DNA from: JANQGH01 sp039177555
Lineage (GTDB): Bacteria > Pseudomonadota > Alphaproteobacteria > DSM-16000 > Inquilinaceae
DNA length: 64,000 bases
NCBI GenBank assembly: GCA_039177555.1
Contig: JBCDFV010000001.1
Coordinates: 1 to 64,000, forward strand
Reading direction: 5' to 3'
A program made the translations under genes and the position numbers. Each line of letters starts with the position of its first letter. The first letter of the stretch is position 1. Below the pieces are notes generated by a model. That model was not told the origin of the DNA. It searched no databases and was given only the letters and a program-made list of their open reading frames with translations. This document shows, one piece after another, positions 44,494 through 53,727 of this stretch.

Positions 44494-45488
44494 TGCCCCG
44501 TCTGGTCGCCCAGCAATGAGGCGGCGCGATCATGCAGCGGCACGCCGTTCTGGCCGGCCAACGTCACCGCCTGGCTAAGGCCGGCAAGTACCGGATGCCG
44601 CCCCGCGACGTGCTCCAGATCATCCAAAACGCCCAAGAGCAGGCTGTCGACCGACGCCGCGTCGACATCTGACAGCGTGACCAGCATGGCAATCGGCCCG
44701 ACGCTGCTGACGGCGTCATCGATGCCCGGATAGAGACCGCCGGGGATGGCAGCCGGAACCAGGCTGCCATTGGCCGTCAGCAAGGCCTCGACGTCGTCCT
44801 GCCCCATCGCGACCGCTTGCAGGTCGCACGTGCTGGCGGCGCGATGGATCGTGCCGCTGGGGTGCGCGGCGATGAAGGCGATGGCGTCGACCTCACCGGC
44901 GCACAAGGCATCGACCTGATCGGCAAGCGGGATTTCGCTGAAGTTCTCACTCTCGTGCACCTGCCCGGAGACGTCCAGGGCAAGGCGCAAAAGCTGGCCG
45001 GTCGCGTTGCCGGGCGCGCCGAGATTGACGACCCGGCCCTCCAGGTCGGCGAGCACTACGATGCCGTCATCCGCCCGAACGAGAATCGTCAGCGGCTCCG
45101 GAAACAGGCCCAGCACGGCGCGCAAGGTCTGGCTCAGATCACCATCGTCAAACGGCGGCAGCCCGACCATTGCCTCTGCGACACGATCGGATCGCGCGAT
45201 TGCGAAATCGACGTCGCCCAGCGACAGGCGGACGAGGTTCTCCGTCGAGCCGGTTGTGGCCAGGACATCGACGTCGCCGTCCGCCGCCTCGGCCAGAATG
45301 TTGGCGATCGGGAAGTAGACGCCGGCAGGCGCGCCGGACGCCACGACCGGCGCGCGAGCGGCGCCGGCGATCTCGGTAGCGGCTTCGGCGCCGTCCTGTT
45401 GCGCGTTGGCCACGCACGGAAAAAAGGCGGCGGCGAGCGCCGCGACGGTAAACATCCTGTTGAACGGCATGGACAGCGACCGATTCAC
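44490..45488 (-). CDS. Orphan TAXI-family solute-binding protein
   Basis: 332 residues with a Sec signal peptide (about 30 residues) and the TAXI pattern VVASGAPAGVYFPIANILAEAADGDVDVLATTGSTENLVRLSLGDVDFAIARSD, NLGAPGNATGQLLRLALD and CAGEVDAIAFIAAHPSG. No TRAP permease is next to it. It lies 37 bp downstream of an Mla-type auxiliary lipoprotein gene and overlaps the hypothetical gene that follows. The start could be GTG 45488 or ATG 45470. It may be a periplasmic sensor or receptor working with another system. Confidence 0.88.
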   Translation of the reverse strand: MNRSLSMPFNRMFTVAALAAAFFPCVANAQQDGAEAATEIAGAARAPVVASGAPAGVYFPIANILAEAADGDVDVLATTGSTENLVRLSLGDVDFAIARSDRVAEAMVGLPPFDDGDLSQTLRAVLGLFPEPLTILVRADDGIVVLADLEGRVVNLGAPGNATGQLLRLALDVSGQVHESENFSEIPLADQVDALCAGEVDAIAFIAAHPSGTIHRAASTCDLQAVAMGQDDVEALLTANGSLVPAAIPGGLYPGIDDAVSSVGPIAMLVTLSDVDAASVDSLLLGVLDDLEHVAGRHPVLAGLSQAVTLAGQNGVPLHDRAASLLGDQTGQ

Positions 45489-45525
45489 GAAAATCTACGA
45501 TGGAACGATAGCGGATAGTGACGTG

Positions 45526-46203
45526 TCAGGGACGATAGCGGGTGTTTGTCGGCCAGTCGGACTGACCGTTGCGCAAGGTCCATTCGACCACGTCGCCCAT
45601 GGTATCGCCAAGGGCTTCGTCGAAGGCGATCAGGACATCGTCGAACCCGTTTGTGGCCGCCTGCGCCTCCGCCGGGAAACTGCCGCTGGCAAAGATCAGT
45701 CGGTCCGGCATGCGCACCAGGCGGGCGTTCAGCCGGGCTTCCACCAGGGTGGTCCCGTCGGGCTGTGGTTCGGCCTGAAACTCGCGCAGTTCGGTCTGCA
45801 GGATGTAGTCGGCCCGGAGGCCGGACACATCGCGGCCGACCGCTATGATCCTGTCGGTGTTCTGAAAGCTCTCGATCAACAAGGTCAGGACCATGGCCGG
45901 CGCCCGATCGGTCCAGGCCACACCGGCGTAATAGTCGATCTGAATGAGGTCGGGGCTGACGGCAATCCGGGTTGTGTTCAGCCCGGCCGGCGCCACCGGC
46001 TCCTCGACCAACAGTTGCCAGTTCGCCAAGGGCAGGTCGGACGGGAAGGTGCTTTTCGGCGTCAGGGTGTAGAGATCAGGCGGGTCCGGCCGCGACAGCA
46101 ATGTCCCGCTACACCCGGCAACGACCAGGGAAAGACCGCCGATGGCGGCGACTGCGAAGGCTCGACGGTCTAGTCTGCTCATGGCATGGATGCTCCGGCC
46201 CAT
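45526..46203 (-). CDS. ABC-type transport auxiliary lipoprotein (PqiC/MlaC-position component)
   Basis: A lipoprotein with lipobox VVAGC and a downstream domain typical of the ABC_trans_aux/PqiC family (LYTLTPKSTFPSDLPLANWQLLVEEP...GLNTTRIAV...). These proteins sit in the outer or inner membrane and assist MCE lipid transporters. ATG 46203 forms a TGATG overlap with the MCE gene; ATG 46182 is an alternative that also leaves a good signal. It is the fourth gene of the MCE operon. Confidence 0.87.
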   Translation of the reverse strand: MGRSIHAMSRLDRRAFAVAAIGGLSLVVAGCSGTLLSRPDPPDLYTLTPKSTFPSDLPLANWQLLVEEPVAPAGLNTTRIAVSPDLIQIDYYAGVAWTDRAPAMVLTLLIESFQNTDRIIAVGRDVSGLRADYILQTELREFQAEPQPDGTTLVEARLNARLVRMPDRLIFASGSFPAEAQAATNGFDDVLIAFDEALGDTMGDVVEWTLRNGQSDWPTNTRYRP

Positions 46204-47168
46204 CAACGTATCGGCGCCACGCCCTGGCTGTTGTCGCCAAACAGGAACTGGGACGGGTCGTTGCCCAGCTGTTCGGTGACGCGGTTCACATTGACCGCCA
46301 GCGAACGCAATTCGGTGATTAACAGTGTCAGGTCGTAAAGGCCACCTTGCGAGAACTCGGCGATGCCCGGCCGGATCTGAGACAGCAGGGCAGCGGCCTG
46401 GTTCGCCGCGCTGTCGAACGATTCCGTGGCCGATGAAACCGATGCGGTGACGCTTCGGATCGAGGTGTCGGCCGTCGTCAGCAGCTGATCCAGCCGATCG
46501 GTGATGCCGACCATATCGACGCGCAGTTCCTCGGCCAAGCCGTCGACATTGGTGACCAGCGAGTTGATCCGTTCGCCCGTTCCCGACAAAGAGGCTATCT
46601 GTCGATCCAAGTCCTCACTGATGCTGCGGACGTTGGCGATCGTCGCGCTGATGTTCTCGACATTCTCTTCCGACAGCAGGTCCGTGATCCGGCCGACCGC
46701 CGTGTTGACGCCGTTCAGGATCTCGGGCAATTCGTTGGAAATCGCCTGCAACGTCGACGGTGAGGTGGGGATTTCGGGTGGCTCGCCATCGACGGATTCG
46801 ATCGGCGGATTGCCAGGCGCGCCGCCGCTGATTTCGACATACTGACCGCCGGTGATGCCGGCCAATTCCAACTGCGCGGTGCTGCCCTGGGTGATCGGGA
46901 TGTCAGAATCGATCTGCATCGTCACTCTGACGAGATTGAAATTGTTCGGGTTGATCTGGAATGCGGTGACCTCGCCGGCGGGAATGCCCTGAAACCGTAC
47001 GGGACTGCCGGCCTGGAGACCGTTGATCGAGCCGCTGAAGTTCGCGACGTAGGTGTGGGTTGCTTGGCTGACGCTCAGTTGTCCCAGCCAGATGACGAAG
47101 ATCACGAGGCCGACGGCAAGGGCCACAACGAAGCTGCCGACGGCGATATAGCTCCCCTTTGTTTCCAT
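46203..47168 (-). CDS. MCE-family protein (MlaD-like lipid-transport subunit)
   Basis: A 321-residue protein with one N-terminal membrane helix (VGSFVVALAVGLVIFVIWLGQL) followed by the MCE domain (THTYVANFSGSINGLQAGSPVRFQGIPAGEVTAF...GITGGQYVEISGG). The long C-terminal part is a helical coiled region rich in Ser/Thr/Asn (EENVENISATIANVRSISEDLD...). MlaD forms hexameric rings that carry phospholipids in the periplasm. The position is after the ATPase gene and before the auxiliary lipoprotein. Confidence 0.92.
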   Translation of the reverse strand: METKGSYIAVGSFVVALAVGLVIFVIWLGQLSVSQATHTYVANFSGSINGLQAGSPVRFQGIPAGEVTAFQINPNNFNLVRVTMQIDSDIPITQGSTAQLELAGITGGQYVEISGGAPGNPPIESVDGEPPEIPTSPSTLQAISNELPEILNGVNTAVGRITDLLSEENVENISATIANVRSISEDLDRQIASLSGTGERINSLVTNVDGLAEELRVDMVGITDRLDQLLTTADTSIRSVTASVSSATESFDSAANQAAALLSQIRPGIAEFSQGGLYDLTLLITELRSLAVNVNRVTEQLGNDPSQFLFGDNSQGVAPIR

Positions 47169-47177
47169 CCGCCGGTC

Positions 47178-47957
47178 TTAAGCCCCCTGCTCAGCAGTCT
47201 GCGCGGCACGCATACGCGGTCCATGAAAGTAGGCGCGCAGCCACGGGTCATCCATCGCCATCAACTGGCTCATTGTGCCGACGGTGACCTTCTTGTTCAA
47301 AAGCACCGAGATACGGTCGCAGATTGTGTTCAAACTGTCGAGATCATGGGTCACCATTAATACAGTTAGATTCAAGCTCTTGCGCAAGGATTCGATCAGG
47401 TCGTCAAAAGAAGATGCACCAATAGGGTCAAGACCGGCGGTCGGTTCGTCCAAGAACACGATCTCAGGATCCATGGCCAAGGCCCGCGCCAAGCCGGCGC
47501 GCTTGCGCATTCCGCCGGACAGTTCCGACGGCAGCTTGTTGCAGGCATCCGGCTCCAAGCCGACCATGGCGATTTTCGCACGCGCGATCTGTTCGATCAG
47601 CGACTGCGGCAGCTTGGTGTTTTCGCGCAACGGCACCTGGATGTTCTCAGACACCGAAAGGCCACTGAACAGGGCGCCATCCTGGAACAAAACGCCCCAG
47701 CGCTTCTGCAGGTCCCGCCGCCGTACGGGATCCGGGTCGTAAGGGTCCCGGCCCAAGACGCGTACCGTCCCCGCCTGCGGCTTGCGCAATCCCACAATCG
47801 TGTTGACCAGCACGGACTTACCGGTCCCGGAGCCGCCGACCAGCCCCATGACCTCGCCGCGCTTCACGTCCAGGTTCAGACCATCATGCACGACGGTCGA
47901 GCCGAACTGGCTGCGAATGCCGTGGGCCTGGATGACGAAGTCGTGCTGTCCCGCCAT
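47178..47957 (-). CDS. Phospholipid ABC transporter ATP-binding protein (MlaF-like)
   Basis: 259 residues with Walker A GGSGTGKSVLVNTIVG, signature LSGGMRKRAGLARALAMDPEIVFLDEPTAGLDPIG and the MlaF-like D-loop region. It begins 3 bp after the permease stop. It powers lipid movement between membranes with MlaE and MlaD. Confidence 0.92.
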   Translation of the reverse strand: MAGQHDFVIQAHGIRSQFGSTVVHDGLNLDVKRGEVMGLVGGSGTGKSVLVNTIVGLRKPQAGTVRVLGRDPYDPDPVRRRDLQKRWGVLFQDGALFSGLSVSENIQVPLRENTKLPQSLIEQIARAKIAMVGLEPDACNKLPSELSGGMRKRAGLARALAMDPEIVFLDEPTAGLDPIGASSFDDLIESLRKSLNLTVLMVTHDLDSLNTICDRISVLLNKKVTVGTMSQLMAMDDPWLRAYFHGPRMRAAQTAEQGA

Positions 47958-47960
47958 CGC

Positions 47961-49094
47961 CTAAAACCCGATCTCGGCAAACAAGACGGAGAAGCCGGCA
48001 TCGAGCACCAGGACCAGCATGATCCCCTGCACGACCGATTGAGTGGTTTGCCGGCCAACGCTCTCGGCGCTGCCGGTAACGCGCAGGCCCTGAAAACAGC
48101 CGACCATGCCAATGACAAAGGCGAACACCGGTGCCTTGACCAGGCCGGAGAAGAACGTGTTCAGCGTCACGGCGTCCTGAAGCCGATTGAGAAACGCGCC
48201 GTAGTCGATGCCAAGCGCTGCGGAGGCGACCATGGCCCCGCCGACCAGCCCCACGATATCGGCGAAGAAGACCAGCAGTGGCATCGTGATCATCAGGGCG
48301 ACAACGCGCGGGATGACCAGCACCTCGATCGGATCGAGCCCCAGCGTTTCGAGCGCGTCGACCTCCTGGTTGACCTTCATGGTGCCGATCTGCGCGGTGA
48401 AGGCGGAGCCGGAGCGGCCGGCGACCATGATCGCCGTCAGCAAGACCCCCAGTTCGCGCAAGATCGACACGCCCAACAGGTCGACGACGAAGATCTGCGC
48501 GCCGAACTCGGCAAGCTGCTGGGCGCCCTGATAGGCCAGCACCACGCCGATCAGGAACGATAACAGCCCGACGATCAGCATCGCTTTGATGCCTGTCGCC
48601 TCCATGTGGTAGATCGTCGAGGCGGTGCGCAGTCGGCGCGGGTTGGCCACCACCTTCCCCAAGGTGATCAAGACCAGCCCAAGAAAGCTCAGCAGCAGCA
48701 GGCTTTCGTGGATCAGGTCGAAGGTCACCTTGCCGGTATTGTTCACCAGGCTGACCACCGGGCGAGGCCGCAAGGGCGGCGGCATACGGTCGATATCGAC
48801 CTTCTGCATATCCTCGACCAGTTCGGCGAATGCGTCGGGCACGCGTACGAAGCTGACATCGCGACCGCCTGCGGCGAACCGGCGCCGAACGCGTTCAAGC
48901 AGCCAGGCCCCGGCGGTGTCGAGACGGTCGACGCCCGAAAGGTCCATGGCGACCGGGTCGCTGCCTTCGGGCGCCGCCACCTTTGGCAAGCGCGTGTTGA
49001 GCAGCCGGGCGGTGCTCAGGTCCCAGACGCCGCCGGCGACCAGACGGCGCCGCCCGTCGGCCCATTGCAGCGTCGGTTTCGCCGTGGTCGCCAT
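47961..49094 (-). CDS. MlaE-family permease with N-terminal STAS domain
   Basis: 377 residues. Residues about 15-100 form a STAS domain (LVAGGVWDLSTARLLN...VAMDLSGVDRLDTAGAWLLERV) of the kind carried separately by MlaB in E. coli; here it is fused to the permease. The permease part contains GVVLAYQGAQQLAEFGAQIFVVDLLGVSILRELGVLLTAIMVAGRSGSAFTAQIGTMK, diagnostic of MlaE. It is the first gene of the operon; the fused STAS layout is common in alphaproteobacteria. Confidence 0.93.
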   Translation of the reverse strand: MATTAKPTLQWADGRRRLVAGGVWDLSTARLLNTRLPKVAAPEGSDPVAMDLSGVDRLDTAGAWLLERVRRRFAAGGRDVSFVRVPDAFAELVEDMQKVDIDRMPPPLRPRPVVSLVNNTGKVTFDLIHESLLLLSFLGLVLITLGKVVANPRRLRTASTIYHMEATGIKAMLIVGLLSFLIGVVLAYQGAQQLAEFGAQIFVVDLLGVSILRELGVLLTAIMVAGRSGSAFTAQIGTMKVNQEVDALETLGLDPIEVLVIPRVVALMITMPLLVFFADIVGLVGGAMVASAALGIDYGAFLNRLQDAVTLNTFFSGLVKAPVFAFVIGMVGCFQGLRVTGSAESVGRQTTQSVVQGIMLVLVLDAGFSVLFAEIGF

Positions 49095-49312
49095 GCGCTA
49101 AGGCCCTGCCCGATCGTTAGCGCGGTGGGCCAGTGCCTTCGGCCGCTTGGGCGCCCTGCGGTGCCGTCTTTCGCTCATCGGAACGAAGGACCGGCAAAAA
49201 GCGGCTGACGGATCACGAAGATCATCCCTAATGTGCGAGAACAGGCTGGCGCCACACGGCGCCGCGCCCCATGCGGCCATTGAACATCTACACATCTCCG
49301 CCGAGGAACAGG

Positions 49313-49828
49313 ATGAATCTCCAAGATCATATCCGACATATCCCCGATTTCCCAAAGCCAGGAATTGTTTTCTACGATATCTCCACCCTATTGGCCCATC
49401 CGGGTGCCTGGCGCGAGACGGTTGAACAGCTCGTCAGCGTCATCGAGCCCGAACGGCCGGATATCCTGGTTGGCATTGAATCGCGCGGATTCCTGCCCGC
49501 GGCACCGCTGGCCCTGGCGCTGGGCTGCGGCTTCATCATGGCCCGCAAGCCCGGCAAGCTGCCCGGCAAGACAATCGGTCACACCTACGATCTCGAATAC
49601 GGCACCGACCGGATCGAGATCCAGGAAGACGCGATCGAGCCGGGTCAACGGGTGGTCGTGCTGGACGATTTGTTGGCGACCGGTGGCACGATCGCCGCAA
49701 CGATCGCGCTGTTGGAAAAGGTCGGGGCCGAGGTCACGCACGCCGCCTGCATCATCGAGTTGGCGTTCCTGGGCGGCCGAAAACGCCTGAATGTACCGGT
49801 TACGACCTTGATCCAGTACGACACTTGA
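49313..49828 (+). CDS. apt: Adenine phosphoribosyltransferase
   Basis: Converts adenine and PRPP to AMP in purine salvage. The PRPP loop VVVLDDLLATGGT and the hood motif GIESRGFLPAAPLALALGCGF are clear; the protein has 171 residues. ATG 49313 follows GAGGAACAGG and gives the normal N-terminus (HIRHIPDFPKPGIVFYDIS). It may use adenine released by nucleoside hydrolases. The alpha-glucosidase gene begins 51 bp later. Confidence 0.95.
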   Translation: MNLQDHIRHIPDFPKPGIVFYDISTLLAHPGAWRETVEQLVSVIEPERPDILVGIESRGFLPAAPLALALGCGFIMARKPGKLPGKTIGHTYDLEYGTDRIEIQEDAIEPGQRVVVLDDLLATGGTIAATIALLEKVGAEVTHAACIIELAFLGGRKRLNVPVTTLIQYDT

Positions 49829-49879
49829 CCCAATTGGTGCGCCGCATAGACGCCCAGCCACTTTTTCGAGGGACCGTTC

Positions 49880-51517
49880 ATGACCGAGACCTCACGCCCC
49901 TGGTGGAAGGGGGCCGTGATCTATCAGATCTATCCGCGCAGCTTTCAGGACACGACCGGCACCGGCATCGGCGACCTGAACGGCATCACCGAACGTCTGG
50001 GCTATATCGCCGATCTGGGCGTAGATGCGATCTGGATCTCACCCTTTTTCAAGTCGCCGATGAAGGACTATGGCTACGACGTTGCCGACTACCGTTCCGT
50101 CGATCCGATGTTCGGCAGCAATGACGATTTCGACCGGTTGATCGACCGGGCCCATGCGCTGGGCCTGAAGGTGATGGTCGATATGGTCTACGCCCACACC
50201 TCCAACCAGCACGCGTGGTTTATCGAAAGCCGGGCGAACCGGGACAATGCGAAGGCCGACTGGTACGTCTGGGCCGACCCACGGCCGGACGGCACGCCGC
50301 CCAACAACTGGCTGTCGGTCTTCGGCGGGCCCGCCTGGCAGTGGGAACCGCGGCGATCCCAGTACTATCTGCACCATTTCCTGGTCAGCCAGCCGAACCT
50401 GAACTGGCACAACCCTGCCGTCGCCGATGCGATGTTCGCGGACACCAAGTTCTGGCTCGACAAGGGTGTCGACGGCCTGCGCCTGGACGCGATTTCGACC
50501 CTGTTTTCCGACGCCGAGTTGCGATCGAACCCGCCGGTCGACCCTTCCAATCGCGTGGCGGAGATGGGCGGCGCCGGCAACAACCCAATCGCCATGCAGA
50601 ACCACATCTATGACCGCGACCAGCCTGAAATGCTGCCCATGTTCAACCGGCTGCGCAAACTGGTCGAGCAGTATCCAAATGGCTTCCTTCTGGGCGAAAT
50701 CGCCGATGTCGATTCGATTGCCGCAGTGGCCAAGTACACGCGCGGCCGCGACCGGTTGCACAGCGGCTATACGTTCCAATTGATGCAGGCGCAGTTCGAT
50801 GCCGCCATGCTGAAGGCCCTGGTCGGTCGTTTGGAACGCGAGTTGGACGATGGTTGGATGACCTGGTCGCTGTCCAACCATGACAGCCCTCGCTCCGTCA
50901 GCCGTTTCGGCGTCTTGCCGCATCTTTCCGGCGACCGTGCGGCGTTGGCCAAGCTGCTGATGGCGCTGCAGCTTTCGCTGCGCGGCAGCGTCTGCATCTA
51001 TCAGGGCGAGGAGTTGGGGCTGACAGAGGTCGACATTCCCTACGAGCGGCTGCTCGACCCCTGGGGTATCGAGTTCTGGCCGGATTTCAAGGGCCGCGAC
51101 GGCTGCCGGACGCCGATGGCGTGGAGCAGCCACGCGGTGAATTGCGGCTTCAGCATCGTCGAGCCCTGGCTGCCGGTGGGCCCCGACCACGGCGCCATGG
51201 CAGTCGATGTGCAGGACAGCGATGAGAACAGCGTTCTAGAAGCCTATCGACGCTTTCTTGCCTGGCGGCACAACCAGGTACCCATCATCGACGGGGATTT
51301 TCTGCTGCGCGATGATCTCGCCAATCCGATCTTCGCTTTCGAACGATCCAGCAACGATCAGCGCATGCTGTGTGTCTTCAACCTTTCCAACGAGGCCAGA
51401 GACGTCGCGATCGAGGGTGGCTGGCATCCGTCCGAGGGTCACGGCTTCGGCGCCAATCTTGGCGATGGCACAGTGACGCTGCCCGCCTTTGGAGCGTTCT
51501 TCGCCCGTTCCGCATGA
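49880..51517 (+). CDS. GH13 alpha-glucosidase/oligo-1,6-glucosidase
   Basis: 545-residue cytoplasmic glycoside hydrolase. The GH13 regions are present: DMVYAHTSNQHAWF (region I, with Ala where Asn is usual), GLRLDAI with nucleophile Asp203, LLGEIADV with the acid/base Glu, and WSLSNHDSPRSVSRFG. The N-terminal GAVIYQIYPRSFQDTTGTGIGDLNGI matches the AglA/oligo-1,6-glucosidase subgroup. It could cleave disaccharides brought in by ThuEFGK at 21-26 kb. No signal peptide is seen. Confidence 0.93.
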   Translation: MTETSRPWWKGAVIYQIYPRSFQDTTGTGIGDLNGITERLGYIADLGVDAIWISPFFKSPMKDYGYDVADYRSVDPMFGSNDDFDRLIDRAHALGLKVMVDMVYAHTSNQHAWFIESRANRDNAKADWYVWADPRPDGTPPNNWLSVFGGPAWQWEPRRSQYYLHHFLVSQPNLNWHNPAVADAMFADTKFWLDKGVDGLRLDAISTLFSDAELRSNPPVDPSNRVAEMGGAGNNPIAMQNHIYDRDQPEMLPMFNRLRKLVEQYPNGFLLGEIADVDSIAAVAKYTRGRDRLHSGYTFQLMQAQFDAAMLKALVGRLERELDDGWMTWSLSNHDSPRSVSRFGVLPHLSGDRAALAKLLMALQLSLRGSVCIYQGEELGLTEVDIPYERLLDPWGIEFWPDFKGRDGCRTPMAWSSHAVNCGFSIVEPWLPVGPDHGAMAVDVQDSDENSVLEAYRRFLAWRHNQVPIIDGDFLLRDDLANPIFAFERSSNDQRMLCVFNLSNEARDVAIEGGWHPSEGHGFGANLGDGTVTLPAFGAFFARSA

Positions 51518-51631
51518 CCGTTTGACAAGAGCCAACCGTCGATACCGGCGGCTCCGCGATCGCCAGGGGCCCGATGTCACCAAACTAAAACAAAACGGTT
51601 GGATGCCTGTCAGAACGATCGGATAGGTAGA

Positions 51632-51667
51632 TTGCCTCATCACCGAAAAGAGGAAGGTCTGAGGCAA
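51632..51667 (+). promoter_or_regulatory. Hairpin enclosing the ribosome binding site of the metallophosphoesterase gene
   Basis: TTGCCTCA (51632-51639) and TGAGGCAA (51660-51667) pair perfectly over a 20-nt loop that contains the GAGGAAGG ribosome site (about 51649-51657). The last base of the right arm is the A of the start codon. The structure could regulate translation of the downstream secreted phosphoesterase. Confidence 0.55.
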
Positions 51668-53661
51668 TGACTCAGGGTTTGGTTAAGCACGGCGCGCTGG
51701 CCGGCTGCGGCTTGCTTGCGCTTGCCGCGATGACGGCGTCAGCAGGCGCTGCGCAGAACGATTACATCGCAACCATACACGTTGTCCCCGGCAGCGAGGG
51801 GGCGGCGGCGGAGACCGTTTCCGGCGTGGTCTTCGAGGACCTCAGCCGCGACGGCGTGCGCCAGGACGACGAGCCGGGCATTGCCGGCGTCATGGTTTCC
51901 AACAGCCGCGAGGTCGTGCTGACGGACGAGAACGGCGCCTACGAGTTGCCGGCCTTCGACAACATGACCGTGTTCGTCACCGAACCCCGCGCCTACGACG
52001 TGCCGGTCAACGACGACCTGGTGCCTCAGTTCTTCTACCATCACAAGCCCGACGGCACGCCCATCGAGCTGCGCTATGGCGGCCTGCCGCCGACCGGCCC
52101 CCTGCCCGCCGCGATCAACTTTCCGATGGTTCGTGGCGACGCGTCGGACCAGTTCAGTTGCGTCGTCATGGGCGACACACAGCCCTATTCCAACACCGAG
52201 ATCGGCTATGTCCGCGACAGCATCGTCCACGACCTGGTGTCACAGGATCTCAGCGATGCGCAATGCATGATCCTGGTCGGCGACGTGATGGGCGACGATC
52301 TGGACCTGCTGCCGCGTTTCATGGATATGATGAGCACGGTCGGCCTGCGGCAATATTATGTGCACGGCAACCACGATTTCGACTTCGACGCCACCTCGGA
52401 CGCGGATTCGGCGGATAGCTGGCGGCGGCTGTACGGCCCGGCCTACTACTCCTACGACATCGGCCAGGTGCACTTTGTCGTCCTGGACAATGTCGTCTAC
52501 CCGTGCGGCCCGGAAGATGACGGCCCTGGCGGCCGCGACGCCTGCGCCGACCCGGAAAGAACGGTGTACAATGGCCGGGTGGCCGACCAGCAGATGGAGT
52601 GGCTGGCCAACAATCTGGCGCATGTGCCGGAAGACAGGCTGATCGTACTGGCCCACCACATCCCGTTCGTGTCGTTCATCGACAGCAACACCGGCCGGCA
52701 TCAGACCGACAATGTGAACGACATTTACGAACTCTTGCGCGGCCGCCCTGCCCTGTCGCTGTCCGGCCACACCCACACGCTGGAACAGTTGTTGGCCGGC
52801 GAGTCCTACCAGGGCTGGCAGGAACAGGTCGGCGTCGGCCGCCTGCCCTTCAACCATGTCGTCACCGGCGCGCCGTCCGGCAACTGGTGGTCGGGCGACC
52901 TGAACTTCGACGGCATCCCGATGTCGTTCGCCCGGCTGGGCACGCCGCGCGGCTATCTGATCTTCGACTTCGACGGCAACACCTATCAGGACACGTTCTA
53001 CGGCGCAAACCTGCCGACCGACCGGCAGATGGCTGTGTCGTTCAACACGCCGCAGTTCCGCGACTGGTTCGAAACGCTGTATGCCTGGACGGAGGAAAAC
53101 GATCCGCCGCACGAGGGCATCCCGCCGCTGAACATCAACGATCTGGCCGACACGCGGCTGATGACGCCGGAGGATTTGGGCAACGGGGTCTATCTGGTCG
53201 CCAATGTCTGGAACGGCAGCCGGGAGAGCGACGTCTTCGCTCAGATCAATGACGGGCCGCGCCTCGACATGGTCCGGACGCAGGACGGCGATGGCGAGGA
53301 CATCCGCCAGGGTGCGGAGTACGCCGATCCGTTCGCGACGCAGCGCCAGATGCACGTTGCCCGCTATGCCATGGAAAGCGCGTCGGGCGAGCCGCGCAAC
53401 CAGGGTTTCGAGCTGTGGCAGGGCTCCCAATTCGGCCCGGTGCCGCCGCAGAGTCTGGAACCCTGGATGCTGGCCGACCAGTCCATGCATCTCTGGCGCG
53501 CCGAACTGCCGGCAAACCTGCCGGTCGGCACCCATGTGGCGACCGTGACCACGGTTGACCGGTTCGGGCGCGCGTTCACCGACCACATCGTCTTCGAGGT
53601 TCGCGACGAACGCCCGGCCCCGCGTTGGCGCAATGAGCTGTGGGAAACCGCGTCGAACTAA
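51667..53661 (+). CDS. Secreted metallophosphoesterase with N- and C-terminal accessory domains
   Basis: 664 residues with a signal peptide (about 30 residues, ending GAAQ). A SpaA/Cna-like segment (GVVFEDLSRDGVRQDDEPGIAGVMVSNSREVVLTDENGAYELP) corresponds to the MetallophosN type of domain. The calcineurin-like core has GDTQPYSN (Gln instead of His in the first motif), GDVMGDD, HGNHDFDFD, LAHHIPF and SGHTHTLEQL. A C-terminal about 170-residue domain follows. It is periplasmic or secreted; the substrate is unknown. Upstream is a hairpin over the ribosome site; downstream is a strong terminator. Confidence 0.9.
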   Translation: MTQGLVKHGALAGCGLLALAAMTASAGAAQNDYIATIHVVPGSEGAAAETVSGVVFEDLSRDGVRQDDEPGIAGVMVSNSREVVLTDENGAYELPAFDNMTVFVTEPRAYDVPVNDDLVPQFFYHHKPDGTPIELRYGGLPPTGPLPAAINFPMVRGDASDQFSCVVMGDTQPYSNTEIGYVRDSIVHDLVSQDLSDAQCMILVGDVMGDDLDLLPRFMDMMSTVGLRQYYVHGNHDFDFDATSDADSADSWRRLYGPAYYSYDIGQVHFVVLDNVVYPCGPEDDGPGGRDACADPERTVYNGRVADQQMEWLANNLAHVPEDRLIVLAHHIPFVSFIDSNTGRHQTDNVNDIYELLRGRPALSLSGHTHTLEQLLAGESYQGWQEQVGVGRLPFNHVVTGAPSGNWWSGDLNFDGIPMSFARLGTPRGYLIFDFDGNTYQDTFYGANLPTDRQMAVSFNTPQFRDWFETLYAWTEENDPPHEGIPPLNINDLADTRLMTPEDLGNGVYLVANVWNGSRESDVFAQINDGPRLDMVRTQDGDGEDIRQGAEYADPFATQRQMHVARYAMESASGEPRNQGFELWQGSQFGPVPPQSLEPWMLADQSMHLWRAELPANLPVGTHVATVTTVDRFGRAFTDHIVFEVRDERPAPRWRNELWETASN

Positions 53662-53687
53662 CCGTTCGCACCAACGGACTGTTGCGA

Positions 53688-53721
53688 GGGGCGGCGCCAA
53701 GGCGTCGCCCCGCTTTATTTT
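53688..53721 (+). terminator. Terminator after the metallophosphoesterase gene
   Basis: GGGGCGGCGCC (53688-53698) and GGCGTCGCCCC (53701-53711) form an 11-bp stem with one wobble and a tight AA loop, followed by GCTTTATTTT. It lies a few bases before the convergent creatininase stop and could serve both directions. Confidence 0.8.
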
Positions 53722-53727
53722 GGGGGC

